From contig JBCBGC010000017.1 of the NCBI GenBank assembly GCA_038527215.1, positions 15,555-79,554 on the forward strand: a stretch of DNA of 64,000 nt. Direction: 5' to 3'. Both the position numbers and the translations under genes were made by a program. Shown here one piece after another: positions 8,302 to 18,600 of this stretch (position 1 is the first letter of the stretch; every line of letters begins with the position of its first letter). The DNA comes from JAWPMV01 sp038527215. Its GTDB lineage: Bacteria > Bacteroidota > Bacteroidia > J057. The notes beneath the pieces were generated by a model. It did no database searches. It was not told where the DNA came from and saw only the letters and a program-made list of their open reading frames with translations.

Positions 8302-9459
8302 TTAGCCACTGGCTGGTCGCTTACGATACTCACTGGGCGTTACTCCGGTGAACTTACGGAAGGCTTCATAAAAAGCAGAACGGGATTTGAACCCCGCTTC
8401 CTGGGTGATGGCGACGATGGTGTATTGTTGATAGGCCGGCGAAGTCAACAGGATTTTGGCATGTTCAATCCGATACTGATTGATAAAATCCATAAAATTT
8501 TTTCCCTGCTTTTCATTGATGACCTGCGAAAGGTAACGGGTATTCATATTGAGTTCCTGGGCTACTTCCGCCAGGGTCAACTCCGGCCGAAGGTAAGCCT
8601 GCTGCTTTTCCATAAAGCTCAGCAGCAAACCCAGATACTTCTCTTTTTGGGCGTCATCCAAAGGAGATTTTTGATAGCGCTTCCGGGTGTGCTCATCCAG
8701 GCTGGGTTCAAGTTTAAGCGGTTCCGGAAAACCAGCCAGGATATGGGGAGCCAATATGTAAATCAGGAGCATCCCCAGCAACATGAGGCCCGCTCCATAG
8801 GCAGGCGCCAAGCCCATATTCAGCTCCCGAAACATCAGGTTTCCAAAAATGGCGGCGATGATCGGAAGAAAGAAGATCGTAAAAAGCAGGAGTAACCAAC
8901 GATAACGAGAAGTATCCTGGTAAGAGGCGGTGCGGCGAAGATGGCGGCGAAAGTTCCTCAACAGCCGAATACAGAGGACCAGATACACCAGGACGGAAAG
9001 AAAAATGAGCAGTCCCTGCATCCTGAAAGCCAAAGGGGGTTCCAGGTCTTGTTGAATCCAGGTCTGCATTTGCTGGCGGCTGACCCCAGATAGCTCCTGC
9101 CAATACACCCCTTTCACCAGGCTCACCAGGATAAAGGGCGTCAGGTGAAGCCAATCCACTTTTTTCAGTTGAAAATCCCGCTCGACAAAGGAGCGCATGT
9201 ACAGGAAGATCAACGGCCCATAAAAAGCTACGATGGTGCTGCTGATGATGAAAAAATCATTATGGCGGGGGGTAAAATCAGGCAGCCCAAAGATAGGACC
9301 CAGGTTAGCCATGCCCATGAGGAGAACCAGACCCGCCAGGATTCGGTTACCCTGCTCGTTTCCCAAATGCCGTATCCACAGCAATGGGATCAGCAATAAA
9401 GCCAGGAATATCCCGACGACCAAAGGTAAGTGAGTAACAGGAATCTGGGCAGTGAGCAT
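8302..9459 (-). CDS. Membrane-anchored AraC-family transcriptional regulator
   Basis: A 385-residue one-component regulator. Residues 1-250 contain about seven hydrophobic helices (for example HLPLVVGIFLALLLIPLLWI near the start and LMLLGMLLIYILAPHIL before the linker). A cytoplasmic linker follows, and residues about 280-385 form an AraC-type double helix-turn-helix: LTLAEVAQELNMNTRYLSQV is the first helix-turn-helix and GFKSRSAFYEAFRKFTGVTP the second, ending EYRK. The domain order suggests direct coupling of a membrane-sensed signal to DNA binding. It is encoded immediately upstream of, and on the same strand as, the TonB receptor/DUF4249 pair, which is the likeliest target. The signal is unknown. 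Confidence 0.88.
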   Translation of the reverse strand: MLTAQIPVTHLPLVVGIFLALLLIPLLWIRHLGNEQGNRILAGLVLLMGMANLGPIFGLPDFTPRHNDFFIISSTIVAFYGPLIFLYMRSFVERDFQLKKVDWLHLTPFILVSLVKGVYWQELSGVSRQQMQTWIQQDLEPPLAFRMQGLLIFLSVLVYLVLCIRLLRNFRRHLRRTASYQDTSRYRWLLLLFTIFFLPIIAAIFGNLMFRELNMGLAPAYGAGLMLLGMLLIYILAPHILAGFPEPLKLEPSLDEHTRKRYQKSPLDDAQKEKYLGLLLSFMEKQQAYLRPELTLAEVAQELNMNTRYLSQVINEKQGKNFMDFINQYRIEHAKILLTSPAYQQYTIVAITQEAGFKSRSAFYEAFRKFTGVTPSEYRKRPASG

Positions 9460-9474
9460 GACAAGGCGAGGTAC

Positions 9475-10128
9475 TTAAGCACGGTCCCTCACGGCTTCTT
9501 CATACAAATAGATATTCAACAAGCCGTTGGTATTGGTGATGATTTTCTTGGCTTTATCAATCGGTACCACTTCAGTGATGATACGCTCGTGTTCAGAAAT
9601 CAACCCTTGCTGTTGCTGATCAAAAGAAAAGATCTTTTCCTTACTCATCTCCAGCTCCACATAATAAAAATACATGGCTTCCTCAGAGGTACCCGTTGAA
9701 GGATACCAGGGCTCTTCATTGAGCTGATTGATCTGCTCCTTGGTAATCTTCAGACCGGTTTCTTCTTCGGTCTCTCGTACCGCTACATCATCAGGATGAT
9801 CCTCCCCATCTACCAGACCAGCCGGTTGCTCATAGATATAGCCCCCGGTACAGACTCTTCGCTGCTTCACCAGGAGGAGGTATTTCTCCTGAGTCTCTTC
9901 ATCGATCAGACAAATCAGGATTGAAACTACAGTACCTTTGATAAAACAAATAGGCGGAATTTTATCTCCTTCAGGCGTCGTAGCTCGCAACAAAACCAAT
10001 CCAAATAACGCGCGGCCACTGTGATGACGGGTATATATTTCTTCGATTTCTTGAATATCTAGGCCATTCTTGCGAAGATTTTTTTCCCAGAGCCGGTATT
10101 TAGGAGAATCTTGAAGCTTTTCCTGCAT
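9475..10128 (-). CDS. NUDIX hydrolase (ADP-sugar pyrophosphatase-like)
   Basis: A 217-residue cytosolic hydrolase of nucleoside diphosphates linked to another moiety. The Nudix box is GLVDGEDHPDDVAVRETEEE followed by TGL, giving G-x5-D-x7-RExxEExG; the first Glu of the consensus is Asp here, while the metal-binding RExxEE is intact. The layout, with an N-terminal beta region, then VKQRR and EQPAGLVD, resembles the ADP-ribose/UDP-sugar pyrophosphatase branch, but substrate choice is uncertain. The stop lies 15 bases from the AraC-type gene's start on the same strand, so the two may be cotranscribed. It is divergent from mltG. Confidence 0.85.
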   Translation of the reverse strand: MQEKLQDSPKYRLWEKNLRKNGLDIQEIEEIYTRHHSGRALFGLVLLRATTPEGDKIPPICFIKGTVVSILICLIDEETQEKYLLLVKQRRVCTGGYIYEQPAGLVDGEDHPDDVAVRETEEETGLKITKEQINQLNEEPWYPSTGTSEEAMYFYYVELEMSKEKIFSFDQQQQGLISEHERIITEVVPIDKAKKIITNTNGLLNIYLYEEAVRDRA

Positions 10129-10245
10129 GTATGAAAATATTTTCAGAAAGGTACGTATTTATTATATGGCTGGAACGAGATTAGCGGGTGAATCTAGGAG
10201 TAATCTTACCTAAACAGTAAATTTACCGGATAAACGTACAATTCT

Positions 10246-11268
10246 ATGAAAAAGTGGATATTGATTGGCTTGTTGGCGGGCGGCGTCCTGCTCTTTTGGT
10301 ATGGCTACAGATTGGTCTTCGGTGCGAATGTAATGACGCCTGAAGGCAAGGCCGTTGAGTTTACCATTGCCACCGGCTCTGACTATGAAATCGTAGGTGA
10401 AAAGCTCAAAACTGCCGGCCTGATCACCGATGTGCGCGGCTTCAATCAGGTAGCCCGGCTGATGAACTACCACCGTAATATCAAGCCAGGCCGCTACATG
10501 ATCGATCATGGCATGAGCAACCGGGAACTGATCACCCTGCTCCGCTCCGGCAACCAAAGTCCGGTAAAGTTTACCTTCGTAAAATTCCGCACCAAGGAGC
10601 AGCTAGCCGCTTACACGGCTACCAAATTGGAAATGTCCGAAAAGGATTTTCTGGCCGTGCTTAATGACCGGGAGTTTTTGAAAAAACACAATGGCCTGAC
10701 GCCCGAAACTGCCATGACCATTTTCATTCCTAATACCTATGAGGTCTGGTGGACAGAAAAGCCTGAAGCCTTTTTCAACCGCATGTTCAAAGAGTACAAG
10801 CGCTTCTGGAATGATGAGCGCAACGCCAAAAGACAGAAATGGGGCCTTTCTCGCCTGGAAGTCATGACTGTCGCCTCCATTGTCGAGGAGGAAACCAATA
10901 AAAATGACGAGAAAAATACCGTGGCGGGCGTTTACCTAAATCGGGTTCGGAAAAAATGGCCTTTAGAGGCTGACCCAACGGTAAAATATGCCGTAGGCGA
11001 TTTTACCCTAAAACGCATTCTAAAATCTCATCTGGAAACCGATTCCCCTTATAATACTTACCTCTATCCTGGCATTCCTCCGGGCCCCATCTGCACCCCT
11101 TCCATTCCCTCTATTGAGGCGGTGTTGAATGGCGAAAAGCACGGTTATATGTTTTTCTGTGCCCGGGCAGACGGCTCAGGTTACCACCATTTTTCGAAAA
11201 CCCTGGCTGAACATAATGCCTACGCGCGGGAATACCACCGCATGCTAAACGAAGCAGGTATCCGCTAA
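10246..11268 (+). CDS. mltG: Endolytic murein transglycosylase MltG
   Basis: A 340-residue inner-membrane enzyme that cuts nascent glycan strands inside the chain and is thought to set peptidoglycan chain length. One transmembrane helix (residues 4-24) precedes a LysM-like region and the YceG/MltG catalytic domain. The hallmark ASIVEEET lies at 210-217 and contains the catalytic Glu. Other conserved segments are AGVYLNRV, LEADPTVKYA, SPYNTYLYPGIPPGPI and the late FCARADGSGYHHFSKTLAEH. The length agrees with the family (about 340). It stands alone, flanked by divergent nudix and convergent ribH genes. Confidence 0.95.
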   Translation: MKKWILIGLLAGGVLLFWYGYRLVFGANVMTPEGKAVEFTIATGSDYEIVGEKLKTAGLITDVRGFNQVARLMNYHRNIKPGRYMIDHGMSNRELITLLRSGNQSPVKFTFVKFRTKEQLAAYTATKLEMSEKDFLAVLNDREFLKKHNGLTPETAMTIFIPNTYEVWWTEKPEAFFNRMFKEYKRFWNDERNAKRQKWGLSRLEVMTVASIVEEETNKNDEKNTVAGVYLNRVRKKWPLEADPTVKYAVGDFTLKRILKSHLETDSPYNTYLYPGIPPGPICTPSIPSIEAVLNGEKHGYMFFCARADGSGYHHFSKTLAEHNAYAREYHRMLNEAGIR

Positions 11269-11296
11269 CCAAAGTAGGGAATCCGTAAACGAATTC

Positions 11297-11325
11297 AGGT
11301 CCTGAAGTATCAGGACCTTTTCTTT
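11297..11325 (+). terminator. Intrinsic terminator after mltG
   Basis: A 9-bp perfect stem (AGGTCCTGA at 11297-11305 with 11310-11318) and a four-base loop are followed by TTTCTTTT, about 30 bases past the mltG stop. The opposite strand lacks a comparable T run, so it mainly serves mltG. Confidence 0.8.
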
Positions 11326-11348
11326 TGGATAATAAATCAAAGGATAAA

Positions 11349-11843
11349 TCAGTGCCCGTTGTGGAGGTCGATCATCTCGAGTAGAGCGACGGCGGCCTCG
11401 GAACCTTTGTTCCCAAAATCTCCTCCGGCGCGGGCTTCTGCCTGTTCCTGGGTATTGGTGGTGAGGACGCCAAAAATAACCGGTTTGTTATGATCCAGGC
11501 CTACGTTCATGACACCGTGAGCCACGGCATCAGCGATAAAGTCGAAGTGTCGGGTCTCACCTTGGATCAGGCAGCCCAGGCAAATGACGCCATCGAGGTT
11601 GCCATGCTGGTGTAAAGCCAGATTAGCAGCACTGGGCAGCTCAAAAGAGCCTGGCACATTATATCGGAGGATATTCTCAGCACGTATGCCCGTAGCCAAG
11701 AGGGTTTTTACCGCTCCGTCGAATAAAGATTCTGTAACGGCAGGGTTCCATTTACTGACGACAATGACCACCCGATCAGCCGTATGGTCGTGGCTGGCGG
11801 TATATTGAATTCCAGAAAGGTCGTGTCCGCTTACTTCACTCAT
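11349..11843 (-). CDS. ribH: 6,7-dimethyl-8-ribityllumazine synthase
   Basis: The penultimate riboflavin step: condensation of 5-amino-6-ribitylaminouracil with 3,4-dihydroxy-2-butanone 4-phosphate. The protein has 164 residues, as expected. Signatures are VVSKWNPAVTESLFDGA (substrate loop), VPGSFELPSAA, LGCLIQGETRHFDFIADAV with the catalytic His, and PVIFGVLTTNTQEQAEAR. Its ATG overlaps the stop of the upstream TPR gene by four bases (ATGA), implying translational coupling. Other riboflavin genes are not in the window. Confidence 0.96.
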   Translation of the reverse strand: MSEVSGHDLSGIQYTASHDHTADRVVIVVSKWNPAVTESLFDGAVKTLLATGIRAENILRYNVPGSFELPSAANLALHQHGNLDGVICLGCLIQGETRHFDFIADAVAHGVMNVGLDHNKPVIFGVLTTNTQEQAEARAGGDFGNKGSEAAVALLEMIDLHNGH

Positions 11844-12532
11844 TGGGAAACCCGTGCGATGTACTTATCGATTTGCTGCGCTTCCTGGCTGACCGGATAA
11901 TCTTCCTTGATCCGCTCATACACAGAGAGGGCATCGCTTTTTTTGCCAGCGGCTTCGTAAGCCCGGCCGGCCTGCATGAGCAGATAAGGCGTAGTTTGAT
12001 CGTTATCTCCAGGGGTAGAAGCAGCACGCTCAAAAAGGCTGGCGGCTTTCTCGGGCTCTCCTGCGTCTTCATAGGCGAAGCCCAGAGCGATATCGCGACC
12101 AGCAGCCATCATGTTATCTCCACCCGGAACTTTTTCCAGATACTCAATTCCTAAGTCTACATCAGGAGAGTCTGCTGAAAGATAGATCAGTCCAATGTAA
12201 TAGTTGGCCATATCAGCGGCTGGGGTACCCCCGTAATTGTCGATGATATCGAAGAAGCCGTAAGCCTGTCCATCACCAGAAAGGGCTTTATTAAAGGAGT
12301 CAGCTTCAAAATAATAAATGGCCTGATACATCTCTTTGTTGGCTTCTGTGTTCTGGCCTTTTTGGTACCAGTTATACAGAAAATATCCGGCGATCAGGAG
12401 CAAAATCACACTAGCCGCCCCAATGACGAGGGTTCGGTTTTGTTCAAAAATCTCCTCCAGCGAAGCGGATGATTCTTCCACATCTACTTCCATTACCTCT
12501 GCTTCCGCTTCTTTTACTTTGCGCTTAGCCAT
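11840..12532 (-). CDS. Tetratricopeptide-repeat membrane protein (YfgM-like)
   Basis: The start chosen is MAKRKVKEAEAEVMEV at 12532 (230 residues); an upstream ATG in frame at 12559 adds a short tail with no clear value. An acidic N-terminal stretch is followed by one transmembrane helix (LVIGAASVILLLIAGYFLYNWY) and then a periplasmic helical region with TPR-like repeats, for example DMANYYIGLIYLSADSPDVD and LMQAGRAYEAAGKKSDALSV. The layout matches YfgM/TPR_21 proteins, which associate with the Sec translocon and outer-membrane assembly in Gram-negative bacteria. The function in this phylum is inferred. It is coupled to ribH by a four-base overlap. Confidence 0.8.
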   Translation of the reverse strand: MAKRKVKEAEAEVMEVDVEESSASLEEIFEQNRTLVIGAASVILLLIAGYFLYNWYQKGQNTEANKEMYQAIYYFEADSFNKALSGDGQAYGFFDIIDNYGGTPAADMANYYIGLIYLSADSPDVDLGIEYLEKVPGGDNMMAAGRDIALGFAYEDAGEPEKAASLFERAASTPGDNDQTTPYLLMQAGRAYEAAGKKSDALSVYERIKEDYPVSQEAQQIDKYIARVSQ

Positions 12533-12629
12533 ATTGAGCATATTAATATCGGATTGCAAAAAAACGAAATCCCCTTTGAAACATCAAATATTAGGAGATA
12601 AAAAGCTGATGGTCACAGAAAAAAAGGCA

Positions 12630-12664
12630 AAAAAGAAAGGCGGGCAGAGGATTCTCTGCCCGCC
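12630..12664 (-). terminator. Intrinsic terminator of the giant exoprotein gene
   Basis: An 11-bp perfect GC-rich stem (GGCGGGCAGAG at 12639-12649 with 12654-12664) and a four-base loop. Read on the minus strand it is followed by TTTCTTTTTT, and it lies 26 bases past the stop of the long gene. Confidence 0.92.
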
Positions 12665-12689
12665 ACTATTTATGTGCTAATCAGAAAGA

Positions 12690-15600
12690 TTATTCTTTCA
12701 CGATACGCTTGATCGTTTGAAGATTTCCATCGGTGATGAGGATGTTATACACGCCCTCAGCATGCTTGGAAATATCAATCTTATGACGGAAGCCACCCAT
12801 GACGTTTTCATCATCGAATCTGTAAACGATACGACCGCGAGCATCGCTCACCTGGATCTTCAGTTCTTTGAAGATGGTCGGTCCATTCACCAATTCTACG
12901 AAGAATTCACCATCAGTTGGGTTAGGATAGACAGACAGGAGTTTGCCGAAGGCATCGTCCTCCAGATCGGTCGGTCCTACGATATCCACCAGGGTATCCG
13001 TACCACAATCGTTAAATACGATCAGGGTTACCTGGAACAGGCCACCTGCGATCGGATACGCGTAGCTTGGGTTCAGGTCGGTAGAAGTACCGGTTCCATC
13101 ACCGAAGTCCCACTTCACTGAGTCTACCCCACCGGTTGAGTTATTGGTGAAGTTGTAGACAAAGCTGGTGCTGGTAGAGTTAGCAGCATCGTAGTCGATG
13201 ACAAAGTCTGCAGTAGGCTTAGTATTCACTACTACGTCGACGGTATCAGTGTTCTCACAACCTGTGGTTGGGTTTTCAACTGTTACCACATACTGACCAG
13301 AAGCGGTGGCTGTCAGCGTTTGCGTAGTCTCTCCACCTGGAGCCCACAGATAGTTAAATCCTGGGTTTCCGGCATCAAGGGCCACAGAATCACAAGCAGT
13401 CTGATCGGCGCCGAGATCTACGGTCGGTAGGACCCCTTCCGAAACAATCACGGTATCGAAAGACTCACAACCATTCGCAGAGGAAACAATGACCGAAATG
13501 GTATCACTTCCAGTGGTAGGTGGTGTGTAAGTAATCGTCTGCGTAATGTCGCCGTTTGACCAGAGGTAGTTAGAACCTGGGTTGCCAGCATCCAGGGTTA
13601 CCGGATCACAAGCCGCGAGGTCTACCCCAAGGTCTACAGTCGGTCCAGGCTGGATGGTTACCGTTACGGTATCCTTTTCTTCACAACCCGCGAGGTTCAC
13701 CGTTACAGAATAGATTCCACTCTGCGTAACTGAGAGCGTCTGTCCAAACTGACCTGGCTCAGACCAGATGTAGGTTGCACCTGGGTTACCGGCATCGAGG
13801 ATGGCCTCGTTACACTCAGTCGTATCAGGACCGAGATCTACGGTCGGTTGTGGGTTGATCACCAGAGAAACGGTATCGGAACCATCACAACCTAAGGTGT
13901 TCACAACTGTTACACTGTAGCTGAAGGTACCAGGGGTATTCGCAGTAAAGGTCGGTGTGGTGATCGTAGAGTCGCCGTTCCAGATGTAGGAAACGAAACT
14001 TGGATCACTCGCATCAAGTACTAAGCCCTGACACTCTACGCCGTCTGGTCCCAGGTCAGGCATAGCTGGCTGGATAGAAACGGTAATAGGCGTCAGGTCA
14101 CTTTCACAACCACCTCCGATGAAGAATGGCAGGAGCAGACCTGGATCAGCGGTACCGGCCGTAGAGGCTAGGTTATCAACCCAGTCATCCTTGGTATCGG
14201 TATCGGTATTACCCTGACGAGTCAGAGGTCCAACCGTAGTAGAAGCGTCAACTCCATCACCTTCCCACGGAATATCATTTCCAGTCAAGGTGAATCCAGC
14301 AACGGTGGCGTTGAAGGCAGCGATGTCGTTTTCAAGCCAGTTGACAAATACAGCATCCACTACTTTACCAACGGTGTCAATGATCATCGCCCAACCGGTG
14401 AAGGTCGGATAAGCACCAGGGTTCCAGAAGATGTTGTTACCCCAATAGTTGGCACCCGTAGCATCTTCGCGATACATCACAGTGTCGGTAGCCATCAAAC
14501 CAAGATCCCAGGTAAGGCTGTTGACAACATTGATATCAGCATAGGCATCACTCAAGACTACTTTAAATCCTGTCGCATCAAAAGGCGCTCCGGATACGTT
14601 CTGGATTTCCACAAAGTCAGGGAAGCTCAGATCTATCTCGGATATAGTGATGGTACCAGGTTGGGCTGCTGGAATAGCAGACACATAGAAGGTCTGGTCC
14701 TGGTTCAGGAATGGTGTCGTAATCTGATTGGTATCAACTGCAATGGCATTTCCTCCGACAGAGTCATACCAGATATAGGTATAATTCGGATCGTTGACCA
14801 CCGCCAGAACAGCAGAATCCGGATCACAAAGGATCACCGTGTCATCTACCGCGATAGGGGCAGGAGGTGTAATGTCAAAGAAGGTCGCACTGATCAACGA
14901 GTCATTGAGGGCCAACTGGTCAGTGGTCAGACCGGTGTAAGACGCAAAGTTCATCAAGCCACCAGCATTCGAGTTGAAGGTACCTACCACCAGGGTCGTA
15001 GTATCGGCAGGAGCCAATGGCCCTGTAACCGTACCCGTCAGGGAGGCGACAGGCGTACCCGTAGCATCTGTGATATCTACTGTAACCGGGATGTTGCTCT
15101 GTGGAAGCGTACCAAAGTTCACCACTTCAACAGCTACCGTAGTAGAATCATCAGAACACTCAGAAGAGCTAGGCGACAATTTCGCCGTAACGCCTACGTC
15201 GTTCGGTAGCAATTCGCGGATAGACAGATCATCCAATGATGCATCGCCTTCAAAGGTGAAGGAAATAGCATTGGTCACCTGCGTAGTAAAGACGATTTCA
15301 ACCACCTGTCCTATGTAAGGCGCCAAACTGATGGTATCATTGATCCACGGATCACCATTGGCAGTCTGCTGGGTACCAGTATAGGTCGCCAGGTTGACAG
15401 TACCAGTACTGGTAATGACATCCACTCTGACGAATTCAATTCCATTTCCATAGAAGTGATAAGCGTAGAATAGATTTGGGTTAAGGGTATTGGTCAGGTC
15501 TACACAACCAGATCTCAGGATACCCTGATCCCCATTCGCCGAACCGGATGCTTCGGTGTAAATATAGTTTCCTGATCCATTTACATCTCCCAGCGGACCC

Positions 15601-18600
15601 GTATTCAAGGAACCGGTACCTCCACTATTAACCTGGAAAGGCATATCAGCATTCGGATCATTCTGCCAGTCAGCGAAGACCGTAGTGAAGGCTGGATAGG
15701 AGTCGAAGTTATCTGTGATCGGAATATTAGCCGAAGGCTCACTCTGAATCAGGAATACAGACGTATCGTTGAACCCATAAACATCACCGGCCAGGGTGGT
15801 CCATGCTACTACTTCGTATGGTCCCGGAGGAGAGAAGTTCTGGTTAGGAATGGTAACCGTAGAAGCTCCGTTCGGTGGGATAATCACGGTAGAAGCCTGA
15901 GACTGTACCGGGCCATTGTTGATGGTCCAGTTTACAGTAAAGCTGGTGATAGAGTCCGTACCAAAGTTGCTCACCGCAACGACCAGGTCTTCGTTCGCAC
16001 CCAGTCCACACTGACCCAATGGAGCGACCAGTGAGCTAACTCCTGCATCCTGAGGCAGAATCTCATCAATCCGGAAGTCATCGATCGCAAAATCGTGGTT
16101 ACCGAAGTTGTTGTTATTGTTCACCCGGAAGCGGAATCCAATCACGCCTGGGAAAAGGCTCAATGGAATCTCAATCTTGTTCCAGCCTGGACCCTTATGG
16201 GCGATCGGAGGAATCAGGTCGAAAATGACATCACCATTGAAGAACATATCCAGGTGTAATTCATTTTCATCATTTGGCGTATTCGGGTTGTTACTCCAGT
16301 AGAAGAAAGAGAACCTTGGATTCGCCATACCACTGATGTCGAAACATGGAGAGATCAGAACTACTGAATCGTTATTGTTCGGGAAACCATCTTCAACAAA
16401 GGCGAAGTGTCCCAGTCCGTTCAGTCCCTGAGTGTTGTCCAAGGTTGGTCCGAAGTACCCAAATGGAGGCGCTTGAGAACCGGTAATGAAGGTCCAGTCT
16501 TGCAGACCGTCTTCAGCAAGGTTCTCCCATCCTGCAGGAAGGTTACCGCCGTTTTCAAAGTCCTGTACATACGGGAAGGTAGAAATCGGCACTTTGTGCA
16601 GTACGGAGATGGTCAGGGTATCATTAAAGTTATTCACATCACCGTTGGCAGAAATAACCGCAGTTACTTCGTGTGGTCCTGTAGTACTCAGATCGACCGT
16701 GTTGGTCAGGGTGTAGTACAGGGTATCACCTGGGTTGATGGTATCAATCAGAATCTCTGTGGCAAATGGAGAACCATCCGCGCTAACAGAAATCGTCATG
16801 GTATCGACCAGAACGGTACCGATGTTGGTCAACCAAACCGTTACTTCAGCGGAATCAGAGAGTCCACAACCGCTAACTGGGGAGAGGAATCCTCTTATTT
16901 CACCATCTCTTGGAGAGAAGTTGAACAGACGTACATCATCCAGTCCCATATCTCCCAGGAAGGAGTTGCCACGAATGGCCAGGAAGTAAACCTGTACGGT
17001 ACTGTCGATGAATGGAGAGATATCAATCAGGGTATCTGCCCACAGATCATTACTGGAGGTTTGCTGCGCACCTGTCAAGGTCATCAGCGTGGTATCAAAT
17101 CCACCTTCGGTACGGATGTGTGCTTCCAGCGTTCCGATGCCAGCCCCAAACATGTGGTAAGCAAAGGAAAGCGCAGGCGTAAAGGAACCTGTCAGATCCA
17201 CACATGGTCCAAATAAGGTGGCAGAATCACCAAATGATCCCCAGTTAGCCTCGGTGTACATGAAGGTACCCTGAGGGGTCTGAGTGGTGTTGTCAAAGTT
17301 AGGTCCAGTGTTGAAAGAACCTGTTCCACCGGTACTTACAGACCAGTTATAGTTATTGGTAAAACCAGTAGGATCATTGGCCCAACCTTCAGTCAATCCA
17401 GTACCTACACCGGAGAAGTTTCCATCATCGGTGAAGTTCTCGAAATCCTGATAGAGGTATCCCAGCAGGGTAGGCAATACGTTAATGTCTGTTACCAGGG
17501 TGTCATTACCGTTATCCCCGTCGCCTGCGATGGTTACACTATTGGTCAGGGTGAAAATTCCTCCTCCGGAGAAGTCGCCACCGCTGATCGTAAAGGTGTC
17601 AACCCCACAGCTTTGGATCGTACCACTGGTAAGGGTGGTGCTGATCGTTTGGCTGGTAAAGCCATCTGTAATTTCAACGGTGAGGGTAGTGTTATCGACA
17701 GAGAAGTCAATATCATTGGCTCCGAGGTTAGAAACCTCCAGCCTTACATCCTCATTATCACCCAGACAGAGATTTGATTCAGGACCAACCAAAGCTGAAA
17801 CAGACAGGTCGATCGCTTTAAGAGAATCAATCCGTACGTCATCGATAGAGATATCACTGGTGAATGAGTTTCCTCTGATTCCGCGGAATACTAACTGGAA
17901 TGGGCTGGCACCAATCGTATCTGGCAGACAGATAGTACGCTTCAGCCACTCATCACCTTCAGCAGTTTGTTGCTGTCCAATGATTTCATCCAGCTTGGTG
18001 AGGACACCATCTTCGTTTACCCATACTTCGAGGGCTCCGATGGCCGCACCAAACATGTGGTACCAGAATTCAATCTGGGTACTTGGCAGGTTGGAGATAT
18101 CGATACATGGAGAAATCAAGTCGTAGAAATCACCTTGTACACCACCTGAGGTTTCCGTGTAGACATATACCTGTCCACCTGGTGTGTGGTCATCCAATGG
18201 TCCGGTTCCACCAGAGTTGAATACCCCGTCATTCTCAGCTGTCCAGCCTAAAGTAGCACCGGCGGAGCTGGTAGAGGTCCAACCGACAGCATTGACAATG
18301 GTACCGTTGCCGCCTACCGTAAAGGACTCGAAGTCTTCAAAGAAAGGAGCCGTTACCAAAGGCACAGAATTAACCACTTTAGTGGTCGTGTCATTAGAAG
18401 AATCGGCATCAGCCGCAATAGCTATAGACGCGATTACATCAAACAATCCACCAGCGGTGAAATCGCCACCGGAAACGGTGAAGGTATCAGAACCACAAGA
18501 AGAGATGGTTCCAGTATTCAGGGTAGCAGAAAGAGCTTGTGTATTGACACCGTCGGTAATGTCTACGTTCAGGGTAGCATTGGTTACCGAAAAGTCAACA

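Noticed and set aside
8242..8895. 217-residue plus-strand open frame
   Set aside because: Antisense to the AraC-type gene; no start context or domain.
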